Positions 1 through 8,466 of a stretch of 64,000 nucleotides of DNA are shown piece by piece. Position 1 is the first letter of the stretch; every line of letters begins with the position of its first letter. The DNA is from Streptomyces sp. 11x1. Its GTDB lineage: Bacteria; Actinomycetota; Actinomycetes; Streptomycetales; Streptomycetaceae. The notes under the pieces are model-generated. The model was not told the origin of the DNA. It saw nothing but the letters and a program-made list of their open reading frames with translations, and made no database searches. The translations under genes were made by a program, and so were the position numbers. The stretch covers positions 2,108,001-2,172,000 of the forward strand of contig NZ_CP122458.1 in the NCBI RefSeq assembly GCF_032598905.1, in the 5' to 3' direction.

Positions 1-695
1 CCCCGCATGAACTTCGCGACCGCGAGGGCGCCCTCGAACGCCCTGGCGCGGGCCGGGACCTTTCCGCCGCCGTCGCCGACCGCGATGGCGTCCGAGGTCA
101 GCAGCGCCACCAGCGGTTCGGTCTTCCCGCTGGTGGCCGCCGCGAGGAACTCCTCGACGATCCGCCTGGCCGCCGCCTCGTCGATCTCCGTACGGGTCTT
201 GCCCGCCGCCACGTGCTTCTTCGCGCGGTGGAAGATCTGCTGGCTGGCCGCCTCGCTGACGTCGAGGATCTCGGCGATCTCCCGGTGCGGGTAGTCGAAG
301 GCCTCCTTCAGCACGTACACCGCCCGCTCGTTGGGGGTGAGGCGCTCCAGCAGGGTCAGGACTGCGTACGAGACGGACTCGCGCTGCTCGACGGTGTCGG
401 CGGGACCGAGCATCGGGTCGCCGGCGAGCAGCGGCTCGGGCAGCCACTGGCCCACGTAGGTCTCCCGGCGTGCGCGGGCCGAGGTGAGCTGGTTGAGGCA
501 CAGGTTGGTGAGCACCTTCGTCAGCCAGGCCTCGGGCACCTCGACCCGGTCGACGTCGGCCGCCTGCCAGCGCAGGAACGTCTCCTGCACGGCGTCCTCC
601 GCCTCGCCCGCCGAGCCGAGGAGGCGGTAGGCAATCGCCTCCAGACGGGGCCTCGTCGCCTCGAACCGATCCACGTCGTGCGTCGTCAGCGCCAT
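1..695 (-). CDS. sigJ: ECF41-type RNA polymerase sigma factor (SigJ family), 3' end outside window
   Basis: Extracytoplasmic-function sigma factor that directs RNA polymerase to a small regulon. About 231 residues are visible from ATG at 695; the gene runs off the left edge. Sigma region 2 lies near residues 10-75 (GEAEDAVQETFLRWQ) and region 4 near 110-165 (LTPNERAVYVLKEAFDYPHR). The C-terminal extension is a SnoaL-like domain. Two hallmarks of the ECF41 group are readable: WLPEP in the linker and DGGGK in the extension; in this group the extension tunes sigma activity in place of a separate anti-sigma factor (family knowledge). The usual partner gene, a carboxymuconolactone decarboxylase or oxidoreductase, would lie outside the window. 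A G-rich nonamer array begins 46 bp upstream of the start. Confidence 0.93.
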   Translation of the reverse strand, partial: MALTTHDVDRFEATRPRLEAIAYRLLGSAGEAEDAVQETFLRWQAADVDRVEVPEAWLTKVLTNLCLNQLTSARARRETYVGQWLPEPLLAGDPMLGPADTVEQRESVSYAVLTLLERLTPNERAVYVLKEAFDYPHREIAEILDVSEAASQQIFHRAKKHVAAGKTRTEIDEAAARRIVEEFLAAATSGKTEPLVALLTSDAIAVGDGGGKVPARARAFEGALAVAKFMR

Positions 696-741
696 GCTCC
701 GGATCCTAGAGGGTGCCACCGACGACCGTGATCGATTGGGA

Positions 742-813
742 GGGAAGGGAGGGACAGGAGGGACAGGAGGGACAGGAGGGACAGGAGGGATGGGAGGGAC
801 GGGAGGGTTCGGA
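742..813. repeat. 8-copy GGGACAGGA-type nonamer tandem array
   Basis: Eight consecutive 9-bp units occur here. Four are identical GGGACAGGA copies (751-786); the flanking units are variants (GGGAAGGGA, GGGATGGGA, GGGACGGGA, GGGTTCGGA). Every unit starts with GGG, so the plus strand could form G-quadruplexes. The array sits just upstream of the leftward sigma factor gene, where it would be in its promoter or 5' leader (inference). Confidence 0.85.
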
Positions 814-899
814 CGGGGTGGAGTGGCCGCATGGCCAACCGACGTGGCGGCCGGCCTGCCGACCGACTTGCGGGCTGATCGGCCGACTTACTGATCGTT

Positions 900-1515
900 T
901 CAGCGCACCTTGCCCAGTCCGGAACCGTGGGCGACCCCGCGTCGGGCGATCATGGGTTTGATGCCCCGCTTCCACAGCAGGCGGTGGTACCTGTCGAAGT
1001 CGTAGCCCCGGTCGGCGTACGGCGGATTCCAGGCGCCGGGGCTTGCAGCGGGGGTGTCCCCGAGCTCCCCGGATCGGCGGGATGGCGTTGCGCAGCGGCA
1101 GGAGTCGGGTGACGTCGTGCCGGTTGCCGCCGGTGAGGGTGACGGCGAGCGGGGTTCCGTGGCGGTCGACGATCAGGTGGTGCCTGGAGCTGGGACGGGC
1201 ACGGGCGAGGGGCCGACGTGATCCCCCCTTTGAGGGCCCGGACGTGCGACCCGTCCGCGGCGCAGTCGTCCAGGTCCAACGAGCCCGCGCGGCGCAGCTC
1301 GGTCAGCAGGGTCGCGTGCAGGCGCGGCCAGACCCCGGCCTCGGTCCAGTCCCGCAGCCGACGCCAGGCCGTCACCCCGGAGCACCCCACGATCTCCGCG
1401 GGAACGTCGCGCCAGGCGACACCGGTCCGCAGCACGTACAGGACGCCGGCGAGTACCACACGGTCCGGAACTCTCAGCCGCCCGGGATAGCGATGACATC
1501 GTTCGGGAACGGTTG
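900..1515 (-). pseudogene. IS5-family transposase relic (frameshifted, N-terminally incomplete)
   Basis: The minus strand encodes recognisable pieces of a Streptomyces IS5-like transposase in more than one frame. The N-terminal part includes TGVAWRDVPAE, VTAWRRLRDWTEAGVWPRLH, then DGSHVRALKGG (catalytic-Asp region). A different frame carries ADRGYDFDRYHRLLWKRGI followed by MIARRGVAHGSGLGKVR and a stop at 900. The extreme N-terminus is missing and at least one frameshift separates the halves, so this is a dead transposase. No terminal inverted repeats were found around it. Confidence 0.85.
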
Positions 1516-1576
1516 GCTCGGAAGGGGTGTGACGCAGGCCATGGAAACCCCGGCCGGGCTGCGGAGAGTACATGGT

Positions 1577-2209
1577 GTGAGAGACACAGATCGAGATGAT
1601 GAGCTACGTGCGCGCATAAGAGCCGGGGACCGCGATGCGTTCGGCACCCTGTACGACGCACACGCGCGTGCGGTGTACAACCATGGGCTGCGGCTGACCG
1701 GGGACTGGTCGCTGGCGGAGGACATCATGTCCGAGACGTTCCTCGCCGCGTGGCGGACCCGAGCTTCCCTGAACCTCGAGGGCGGGTCGCTCAGACCGTG
1801 GCTCCTGGGGATCGCCACTCATAAGACGCACAATGCCACACGCCGCCTGCGCCGACAGCGCCTGTTCCTCTCACGCCAACCGGCTCCACCTGCGGTGACG
1901 GACTTCGCCGAGGAGAGCGCGGGCCGGATCGACGACGCTCGCAGGCTGGCCGCGGTCCGCAGTGCCCTGAGCGGACTGCGCAGCCAGGACCGTGAAGTTC
2001 TCGTCCTGTGCGTGTGGTCCGGCCTCACCTACCAGGAATGCGCCGAGGCACTGGATATTCCCCTGGGCACCGTGCGCTCCCGGCTCGCGCGCGCCCGCCG
2101 CCGGCTCGATCGGCTCAGCGTACAGAACATGGAACTGCACGGCCCCCGCGGAGAGGTCAAGAAGCAGGCCGCATTCGCGGCCGCGCGCTCACAGGAGGAA
2201 TACCGATGA
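1577..2209 (+). CDS. ECF sigma factor (sigma-70 family), partner of CU044_5270 protein
   Basis: A 210-residue sigma-70 family protein. Region 2 is near residues 15-80 (DAFGTLYDAHARAVYNHGLR, then LAEDIMSETFLAAWR). Region 4 is near 135-190, with the helix-turn-helix LTYQECAEALDIPLGTVRSR. GTG 1577 was chosen because GGAGAG at 1563-1568 gives good spacing; ATG 1541 is the alternative and lacks a comparable site. The stop overlaps the next start by 4 bp (ATGA), so the two genes are translationally coupled. The partner membrane protein probably plays a regulatory role, as such pairs are common in Streptomyces (inference). The IS relic lies directly upstream. Confidence 0.92.
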   Translation: MRDTDRDDELRARIRAGDRDAFGTLYDAHARAVYNHGLRLTGDWSLAEDIMSETFLAAWRTRASLNLEGGSLRPWLLGIATHKTHNATRRLRRQRLFLSRQPAPPAVTDFAEESAGRIDDARRLAAVRSALSGLRSQDREVLVLCVWSGLTYQECAEALDIPLGTVRSRLARARRRLDRLSVQNMELHGPRGEVKKQAAFAAARSQEEYR

Positions 2210-3294
2210 CTGCCTCAAACCGCCATGCCGGTTCCGGCGACGACGCCGCACATCTGCGCGGGCTGTTGCCGGACGCACCCGAATGGGACCTCACGCCCAC
2301 CCGCCACCTCCACCACCGGAACGTGCTGCTGCGCGAGATCGACCGGGAGCAGATGGCCGCCCCCACCCCGGCGACGCCTGCGCTTCAGCGGCGGTGGCTG
2401 CGTCCGGTCTTCCTGCTGCCCGCCACTGCCATGGTCCTCGCCGGCGCTCTGATCCTCACGCTTCCCGGCACGGAGCAGGAACCTGGCGTCAAGGCAGAGG
2501 CGACCGACGCGAAGCACGCCGCAGCGAACGGCGTAGTGCTCACGCTCGACCGCATCGCCGCCGCGTCCATGGAAGTCGACGTCAAACCGGTCCGCGACGA
2601 CCAATTCGTCTACGTCCGAAGCCTGGTCCGCAGCAACGAAGGCACCTTCGACGGCCCAGTGAAGCTCGGCGCTCCACACCGCCGCGAAATCTGGGTGTCG
2701 CAGGACTCCGCACCGATCACTCGCACCGGGGTGATCCGTGAGTCCGGAAAGGGTGTTCCTATGTCTGGGCAGCGGATTCCCATCGAGATGGCCGCCCCTG
2801 ACGGCAGTGCCGAGCAGGGATTCCCAGCCGGAATCGACCGGCCCACCTACCAGTGGCTGGCCAAGCTGCCCACTGACACCGACGCTCTGCGCAAACTGCT
2901 CTACGCCCAGACTCGACCCCTCGAAAACGAATCGAAGGACCAGGCCGTCTTCAGGAAGATCGGCGATCTCCTGAACGAAACAGTCATGCCGCCGGCCAAT
3001 GCAGCGGCCCTGTACAAGACCGTCGCTACGATCCCAGGCGTGAGCGTGACTCCCGACGCCACCGACGCTGCCGGGCGCCACGGGATCGGAATCACCCGCG
3101 AGGAGACCGGCACCGCAACTCGAGACGAGTGGATCTTCGACCGAAACAGTTTCACACTTCTCGGCTCGCGCTCCTACCTCACGCACACAGCCGGGACCAA
3201 GCCCTCCACCCTCTACAGCAGCACCGCCATCATGGAATCCGGCGTCGTGGACCGGGACGACCGCGAACCCACGGACAAGCAGAAGACGGCCTGA
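2206..3294 (+). CDS. CU044_5270 family protein, single-pass membrane, sigma-factor partner
   Basis: A 362-residue protein with a cytoplasmic N-terminal segment of about 65 residues, one hydrophobic helix near 66-88 (VFLLPATAMVLAGALILTLP) and a long extracytoplasmic C-terminal domain. It starts with ATG 2206 behind AGGAGGA and overlaps the sigma gene by 4 bp. The topology (short inside, one helix, outside sensor) and the coupling fit the CU044_5270 family, which is routinely encoded beside ECF sigma factors. A role as anti-sigma factor or surface sensor is inference; no zinc-binding ZAS motif is present. The C-terminus is hydrophilic (EPTDKQKTA). Confidence 0.85.
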   Translation: MTASNRHAGSGDDAAHLRGLLPDAPEWDLTPTRHLHHRNVLLREIDREQMAAPTPATPALQRRWLRPVFLLPATAMVLAGALILTLPGTEQEPGVKAEATDAKHAAANGVVLTLDRIAAASMEVDVKPVRDDQFVYVRSLVRSNEGTFDGPVKLGAPHRREIWVSQDSAPITRTGVIRESGKGVPMSGQRIPIEMAAPDGSAEQGFPAGIDRPTYQWLAKLPTDTDALRKLLYAQTRPLENESKDQAVFRKIGDLLNETVMPPANAAALYKTVATIPGVSVTPDATDAAGRHGIGITREETGTATRDEWIFDRNSFTLLGSRSYLTHTAGTKPSTLYSSTAIMESGVVDRDDREPTDKQKTA

Positions 3295-3730
3295 ACAACG
3301 GGACAGTGCGCACCCTCGCCCCGACAGTGACCGAAGGCCCCTGCAAGGTGCGATCCCAACAAGTCGCCCCTCGTCGGTGATCGTCCCGCCCGATGGCCCC
3401 GCCGACCCGCGCACCATGGATTCGAACGGGTGCATCCATCGGCTTGAGGCGGGTAGACGGGTGACGGTCTCGGACTGTTCAAGTTCCTCCGGGGCCTGTC
3501 GGAGTTCCAGGCCGAGCTCAACGACAATTCGCCGCAGCGCAGAAGCAGAGATCCTGGTAAGGACGCTGCCACCAGCCGCTCCCGGTTGACGGTGTCGGCG
3601 TCCGTCTCGTCCGCCCGTGCGACGGCGAGCTCGGCCAGGACCTCCGAGAGGACCTACTGGAAAGGCTCCTGCCCGCCAGACTGAACAGCACCGGTCCGAA
3701 TGGAGTCTCCAGTCAAGCCGGTGCGATTCA
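3295..3730. other. Intergenic stretch, possibly with a decayed minus-strand ORF
   Basis: No intact gene. On the minus strand between about 3660 and 3420 two adjacent frames read like protein: one carries LAELAVARADETDADTVNR, the other continues with ISASALRRIVVELGLELRQA and ETVTRLPASSRWMHPF. One frameshift would join them. I do not recognise the family, and it may be chance coding potential in G+C-rich DNA. Confidence 0.3.
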
Positions 3731-3779
3731 GTCGCCTGTCGCCTGTCGCCTGTCGCCTGTCGCCTGTCGCCCGTCGCCT
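3731..3779. repeat. Seven-copy GTCGCCT heptamer tandem repeat
   Basis: Seven contiguous 7-bp units, six perfect GTCGCCT and one GTCGCCC, end 35 bp before the start of the zinc-finger gene at 3815. A perfect heptamer array is prone to slipped-strand length change. It lies in the likely promoter or leader of that gene. Confidence 0.9.
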
Positions 3780-3814
3780 GGGAATCGTGCACCGCGTATC
3801 GACGTTCTCGCAGC

Positions 3815-4228
3815 ATGGGCGACGCATCCCACCACCGTCCTGACGACCCCGGCCCGTCCACCTTCTCGGCCGCCCGCGCACGCCTCGCGGCCGCCCACGC
3901 CGAGACCCTCGCCCGCGCGGCAGCGCTGAGCCGCGACTTCGACGGGATCGTCGCGGCGAACGCCCTGATCGCGGTGGACGACGAGCACGACCCCGAGGGA
4001 GGCACCACCGCATTCGAGCGGGCCCACGTAGCCTCCCTGATGGCGCAGGCCCGCGAGCACCTGGCGGAGCTGGACCGGGCTCTGGAACGCCTCGAACGCG
4101 GCGAGTACGGGCAGTGCGAGAACTGCGGGACGACGATCCCGCCCGAGCGCCTGGAGATCCGCCCGGCGTCGACCACATGCGTCCGCTGCGCCGGTTCCGA
4201 CCCCCGTCGGCCACCGCGCACCGCGTGA
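3815..4228 (+). CDS. DksA/TraR-type C4 zinc-finger protein
   Basis: A 137-residue protein with a helical, partly coiled N-terminal region (about residues 15-95, Ala/Arg/Glu-rich) followed by a four-cysteine zinc finger, CENCGTTIPPERLEIRP then CVRC (about 105-130). DksA-family proteins insert a coiled coil into the RNA polymerase secondary channel, and this size matches the actinobacterial DksA/TraR group. The canonical DxxDxA coiled-coil tip is not evident, so a DksA-like activity is not assured. ATG 3815 is followed by MGDASHH; no strong Shine-Dalgarno precedes it. The heptamer repeat immediately upstream could affect its expression. Confidence 0.85.
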   Translation: MGDASHHRPDDPGPSTFSAARARLAAAHAETLARAAALSRDFDGIVAANALIAVDDEHDPEGGTTAFERAHVASLMAQAREHLAELDRALERLERGEYGQCENCGTTIPPERLEIRPASTTCVRCAGSDPRRPPRTA

Positions 4229-4328
4229 CGCCGGACATCGGACACCGGGCGGACGCAGGCTCGTGCCAGTCCCCCCGCAGGCCACCCCCGAGGGGCAGTT
4301 GAACGGCAAGTCGGGCGGGAAACCGCGG

Positions 4329-5612
4329 TCAGGGCCTACGACCTCTGTCCACGGCCACGGGAAGGACGTGGGCCGTGCCCGGGCGACGGGTTGTCCAGCA
4401 TGCAGCCGGCTCGGGTGCCGTCGGACGGAAGAAGCGCGCCGTGGCCACCAGCGCCACGGCGAGGGCAGCGGGTATCGCGTAGGCGATGCGGAAGTGGCCC
4501 GTAGCCCCCAGCGCCCCGCTCGCGCCGGCTCCGACGAGCACGCCGACGTAGTTGAAGACGTTGAGCCGGGCCAGCACCGTCTCGGGGCCACCGGGGCGCA
4601 GCCGGCCGGCCGCGGCGACGCACAACGGGATCAGGGCGGCGACTCCGAGGCCCGCACAGCATGCCGCGACGACCGCGTACGGCCAGCTCGGGGCCACCGC
4701 CAGACCGGCCAGGGCGACGGCCGTGAGCAGGGCCGCGGCGCGGACCACCGCCACCGGCCCGACCCGGCGCACCATGAGGTCGGCGCCCGCCCGACCGGTC
4801 ACCGTGCCCGCCTGGTAGGCCGCGTACGCGAGCGGCGCGGTGGCCAGGGACGCGGCGAGCGTCTGGTGAAGGTAGGCCGTCGACCAGGCCGAGACCGCGG
4901 AGTCGACGACGTAGGCGACGAGCAGAACGACACCGAACGGGACGAGCCGCGCCCACACCCGCCGCCCCGTGCCCTCCTCGTCCGGCGCCGGTCGGTCGCT
5001 GGACGAGGAGGGCACGGGCGCGAGGGCGTGGGGCCGGACGGTCAGCGCCAGGAGTGCCACGAGTACGGCGTGCGCGGTCAGGACGTACTGGACAGGCCAG
5101 CCCAGCCGGGAGGCGCCCGCCGTCAGCAGCGCGGCAGCCACGCCCGCGGCGCTCCATGCGGCGTAGAAGGAGGAGAGGATGCTGCGCCCGTAGTGGCGTT
5201 CGACGGTGGCCGCGCGGGTGTTGACGGACACGTCGATGGCGCCCAGCGCCAGCCCGAAGAGGACGTAGGCCGCCGAGGCGGCGGCCGGGCCGGGTGCCCA
5301 CGCCACGGACAGCAGGGCCGCGACCGCGGTCAGCACCGCCGCGCGCATGACGGCGACGGGACCCGAGCGACGTACGGCGGCCAGACCCGCGAAGCTGCCG
5401 GCGCCCGCAGCCAGGGTCAGGGCGATCGTGAGGGCGGTCATCGCCAGGGACGACAGCCCCAGACGGCTCGCCACGGCGGGCACGGTGGTGGACACGGCGG
5501 CCACTGCCACGCCCTGGGCGGCGAACACGGTGGTCGTGACCCGACGGGCCCCCGCGAGCGAGCCGCCGCTCGCGGACCGGGGCGGAGCCGTCGCTCCGAC
5601 GGATGCGTTCAC
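4329..5612 (-). CDS. MFS transporter
   Basis: A 427-residue polytopic protein with about a dozen hydrophobic segments, split by a charged loop near residue 215 (SSSSDRPAPDEEGTGRR) as in 12-helix major facilitator transporters. Signature-like stretches include GLALGAIDVSVNTRAATVER and YHSRIL-type loop residues after helix 4. The pattern of small residues and a DVSVN motif resembles the sugar/fucose-permease-like actinobacterial group. Substrate unknown. GTG 5612 was chosen because AGGAAGAGG precedes it and the family N-terminus begins there. The upstream DNA stays open in this frame to about 6107 but is low-complexity repeat, not protein. The gene converges on the zinc-finger gene. Confidence 0.85.
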   Translation of the reverse strand: MNASVGATAPPRSASGGSLAGARRVTTTVFAAQGVAVAAVSTTVPAVASRLGLSSLAMTALTIALTLAAGAGSFAGLAAVRRSGPVAVMRAAVLTAVAALLSVAWAPGPAAASAAYVLFGLALGAIDVSVNTRAATVERHYGRSILSSFYAAWSAAGVAAALLTAGASRLGWPVQYVLTAHAVLVALLALTVRPHALAPVPSSSSDRPAPDEEGTGRRVWARLVPFGVVLLVAYVVDSAVSAWSTAYLHQTLAASLATAPLAYAAYQAGTVTGRAGADLMVRRVGPVAVVRAAALLTAVALAGLAVAPSWPYAVVAACCAGLGVAALIPLCVAAAGRLRPGGPETVLARLNVFNYVGVLVGAGASGALGATGHFRIAYAIPAALAVALVATARFFRPTAPEPAACWTTRRPGTAHVLPVAVDRGRRP

Positions 5613-6244
5613 GGGGGACCCTCTTCCTGTCACGACCGTGGATGGGTCGGCGTGCGCGAATGGGAGCAACCGTAGAAATCCGGGCCGCCCCGCCGGAGGA
5701 CACCGGCGGCCACATGGGGGGCCCTGGCGGCCAGCAGCGGACGGCCCGGGGCCGGTAGCCGATGACTTCGGAGGCAAGAGCCCACGGCGGCTGGTGCCGA
5801 GGAGCCGACGGTTCGGGCGGCCGGGAGCCGATGGCTCGGGTGGCCGGAAGTCGACAGCCCAGGAGCCAGGAGCGAAGGGCCCGTGCAGAGGAACCGACGG
5901 CCCCGGGCAACCAGGAGCCAACAGCCCCATGGCCAAGAGCGAAAGGCCCAGGGTCAGGGACCGAGGGCGCGCGACCGGAAACGAACGGCCGGGGGCTGGG
6001 GGCCGGGAGCCGACAGCCCGACAGCCCGACAGCCCGGCGGTCATGAAGCGGACGGGCTGGGAGTGTCCCACGGGGCGGGTTCGCCGTCGGCTGGGCGGCA
6101 GGGGCATCGGTCTGTGGCGCGCCGGGGCGGTCAGTGGGCTGGCCGCTGCGGCCCCCTTTGTGGCCGCACGGGCCAGTCCGCCGGTGCTTGCGTGCTGCCT
6201 AAGTTCCTCCCACGCCGACAGTGGCGACGAGAGGAGGTGGACTC
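5613..6244. repeat. Non-coding spacer with degenerate GGGAGCCGA-type repeats
   Basis: A 632-bp gap between the leftward MFS gene and the rightward monooxygenase gene. About 5740-6040 is built of imperfect 20-30 bp units around GGGAGCCGA, GACAGCCC and GGCTCGGGTGGCC; the right end has GACAGCCC three times in tandem (6012-6035). No protein-like frame is recognisable. A strong ribosome site, GAGGAGGTGG, stands at 6231-6240 for the next gene. Confidence 0.6.
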
Positions 6245-7591
6245 GTGAAGGAGTCCGAATTCGACACGTGTGTCATCGGTGCCGGTCCCGCTGGGCTGGC
6301 AGTGGCACGGGCGCTCGGTGAGCGACGGCTTCCCTACACGCACATCGAGCGGCACACCGGTCCGGGTGGCCTGTGGGACATCGACAACCCGGGCAGCCCG
6401 ATGTACGAGTCGGCCCATTTCATCTCCAGCAAGACGCTCTCGGGCTTCGGCGGCTGGCCGATGCCCGACCACTTCGCCGACTACCCGCCGCAGCGGCAGA
6501 TCCTGTCGTATCTGACGTCGTTCGCCGACGCGTACGGGCTGTCGGAACGCATCGAGTTCGGCACCGCGGTGCGCGACGTGGCGAAGAACGCGGACGGCAC
6601 CTGGACGGTCACCCGTGCCGACGGGCGCCCCAGCCGACACGCGCAGGTGGTGGTCTGCACCGGCTCGCAGTGGCACCCCAACATTCCCGAGATCCCGGGT
6701 GACTTCAGCGGCGAGATCCGGCACTCGGTCGGTTACCGCAGCAGCGACGAACTGCGCGGCAAGCGGGTCCTGGTGGTCGGCGGGGGCAACTCCGGCTGCG
6801 ACATCGCCTGCGACGCGGCCCGTGCCGCCGACCATGCGGAGATCAGCATGCGCCGCGGTTACTGGTTCATCCCCAAGCACCTGTTCGGCAGGCCCGTGGA
6901 CACGCTCGAAGGCGTCGGTCCCCGGATGCCGAAGTGGCTGGAGCAGAGGCTGTTCGGCGCGCTCCTGCGGATCGTCAACGGCGACCCGACCCGCCTCGGT
7001 CTGCAGAAGCCGGACCACAAGCTCTTCGAGACCCACCCCACGGTCAACTCGATGCTCCTGCACCACCTGCAGCACGGCGACATCACCGCGCGGCCGGGCG
7101 TCCTCCGCGCCGAGGGCCGCACCGTCCACTTCACCGACGGCAGCAGCAACGACTTCGACCTGATCCTGCTGGCGACCGGCTATGTGCACAAGGTGCCCGT
7201 CGCGCAGGCCTACTTCGGCGACGAGCAGCACCCCGACCTGTACCTGTCGTCGTTCTCCCGCGAGCACGAGGGGCTGTTCGGCGTCGGCTTCATCGAGACC
7301 AACTCCGGCGCCTACCAGCTCTTCGACGCCCAGGCGCAGCTGATCGCCGGCTTCGTCCAGGACACCCGCCAGGGCCTGCCGAACGCCACCCGGTTCGCCC
7401 GCATGATTCGCAGCGACCGTCCGGACCTGACCGGCGGTCTGCGGTTCGTGGACTCCCCGCGCCACACCGGCTACGTCGACAGCGCCGCGTACGCCAAGTA
7501 CCTGACCAAGGTCGCCGCCGCCATGGGCTGGCCCACCGAGGGACGCGCTCCGGCGGTGCCGGTGGTCCGCAGCAAGGAGACGGTGGCATGA
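6245..7591 (+). CDS. Flavin-containing monooxygenase
   Basis: A 448-residue FAD/NADPH monooxygenase predicted to oxygenate a ketone, amine or similar substrate. The FAD Rossmann motif GAGPAGLAVA is at about residues 12-21, the NADPH motif VVGGGNSGCD at about 178-187, and the linker CTGSQWHPNIPEIPG (about 139-153) resembles the FMO/Baeyer-Villiger fingerprint. LLATGY near 310 is the usual C-terminal FMO motif. GTG 6245 follows a strong GAGGAGGTGG. It overlaps the SDR gene by 4 bp, so the three-gene unit monooxygenase-SDR-ALDH is one operon. Sequence alone does not choose between N-oxygenation and Baeyer-Villiger chemistry. Confidence 0.92.
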   Translation: MKESEFDTCVIGAGPAGLAVARALGERRLPYTHIERHTGPGGLWDIDNPGSPMYESAHFISSKTLSGFGGWPMPDHFADYPPQRQILSYLTSFADAYGLSERIEFGTAVRDVAKNADGTWTVTRADGRPSRHAQVVVCTGSQWHPNIPEIPGDFSGEIRHSVGYRSSDELRGKRVLVVGGGNSGCDIACDAARAADHAEISMRRGYWFIPKHLFGRPVDTLEGVGPRMPKWLEQRLFGALLRIVNGDPTRLGLQKPDHKLFETHPTVNSMLLHHLQHGDITARPGVLRAEGRTVHFTDGSSNDFDLILLATGYVHKVPVAQAYFGDEQHPDLYLSSFSREHEGLFGVGFIETNSGAYQLFDAQAQLIAGFVQDTRQGLPNATRFARMIRSDRPDLTGGLRFVDSPRHTGYVDSAAYAKYLTKVAAAMGWPTEGRAPAVPVVRSKETVA

Positions 7592-8466
7592 GCGGCTACG
7601 ACTACGCCGGCAAGGTGATGCTGGTGACCGGCGGCGCGGGTGGCATCGGCAGCGCGCTGTGCCGGCGGTTCGCGATCGGCGGCGCGGTGTGCGTCGTCGT
7701 CGACATCGACGGTGAGCGCGCGCGGCGGGTCGCGGACACCCTGCCCGGCGCCGGTCACCTGGGCCTCGGCTGCGACCTGCTGGACCGGGCCGGGGTCGCG
7801 GACCTCTTCGAACAGGTCGCCGCCGCCTTCGGCCGCCTCGATGTGCTGGTCAACAACGTCGGCATGACCAGCACCGAGCGGTTCGACGTGCGCCCGGTGG
7901 AGACCATCGAGCGGGAGATCGACCTCAACATGATCTCCCCGCTGGTGGCCACCCGGCTGGCCATTCCCCTGCTGAAGGCCTCCGCCGATCCCCGCGTCGT
8001 CACCACGGTGTCCCTCGCCGGCATCTTCCCCCAGGGGGAGACTCCGATCTACGCGGCGTCGAAGTTCGGGCTGCGCGGCGCGATGCTGTCCATCGCCCTC
8101 GACCTGGGCGCCAAGGGCATTCGCGTCGGCTCGGTGCTGCCGTCGGCCACCGACACCCCGATGCTGCGCCGGGAGGCCGTCGACGGCGGCAACTCCCTGC
8201 AGTTCCAGGACCCGCCGCAGCAGCCGTCCGACGTCGTCGCCGCGGTGGTGAGCCTGCTCGACCGGCCGCGGCTCGAGGCGTATCCACGCGTCGGCGAGGC
8301 GCTCCTGGTCCGCTTCTCCATGCTGGTGCCGAACCTTCTCCCCAGCCTTCTCCCGCTCTTCCGCAAGCGCGGCGAACGCGGCCTTGCCCGGTACCTGGAG
8401 GACCTGCGGCGCAGAGGACTGGCCCGGCAGGTCGACGGCCGCTGGGAACTGGTGCAGGAGGCATGA
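7588..8466 (+). CDS. Short-chain dehydrogenase/reductase
   Basis: A 292-residue classical SDR using NAD(P)H. The cofactor motif TGGAGGIG is near residues 14-21, NNVG near 91, and the catalytic Ser and YAASK near 142-160. Asp-Ile-Asp after beta-2 (VVVDIDGERA) suggests NAD preference. The C-terminal 45 residues after the SDR core (LLPSLLPLFRKRGERG) are longer than usual and amphipathic, suggesting membrane association, as in SDRs paired with FMO-type enzymes (inference). It is translationally coupled to both neighbours (ATGA overlaps at 7588 and 8463). A role in alcohol-ketone interconversion in the pathway served by the monooxygenase is likely. Confidence 0.92.
   Translation: MSGYDYAGKVMLVTGGAGGIGSALCRRFAIGGAVCVVVDIDGERARRVADTLPGAGHLGLGCDLLDRAGVADLFEQVAAAFGRLDVLVNNVGMTSTERFDVRPVETIEREIDLNMISPLVATRLAIPLLKASADPRVVTTVSLAGIFPQGETPIYAASKFGLRGAMLSIALDLGAKGIRVGSVLPSATDTPMLRREAVDGGNSLQFQDPPQQPSDVVAAVVSLLDRPRLEAYPRVGEALLVRFSMLVPNLLPSLLPLFRKRGERGLARYLEDLRRRGLARQVDGRWELVQEA

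Noticed and set aside
2215..4245. A 676-codon open frame on the minus strand across the CU044_5270 and zinc-finger genes
   Set aside because: It is antisense to two recognised genes, has Arg/Gly/Ala-rich composition without domains, and is open only because of the high G+C content.
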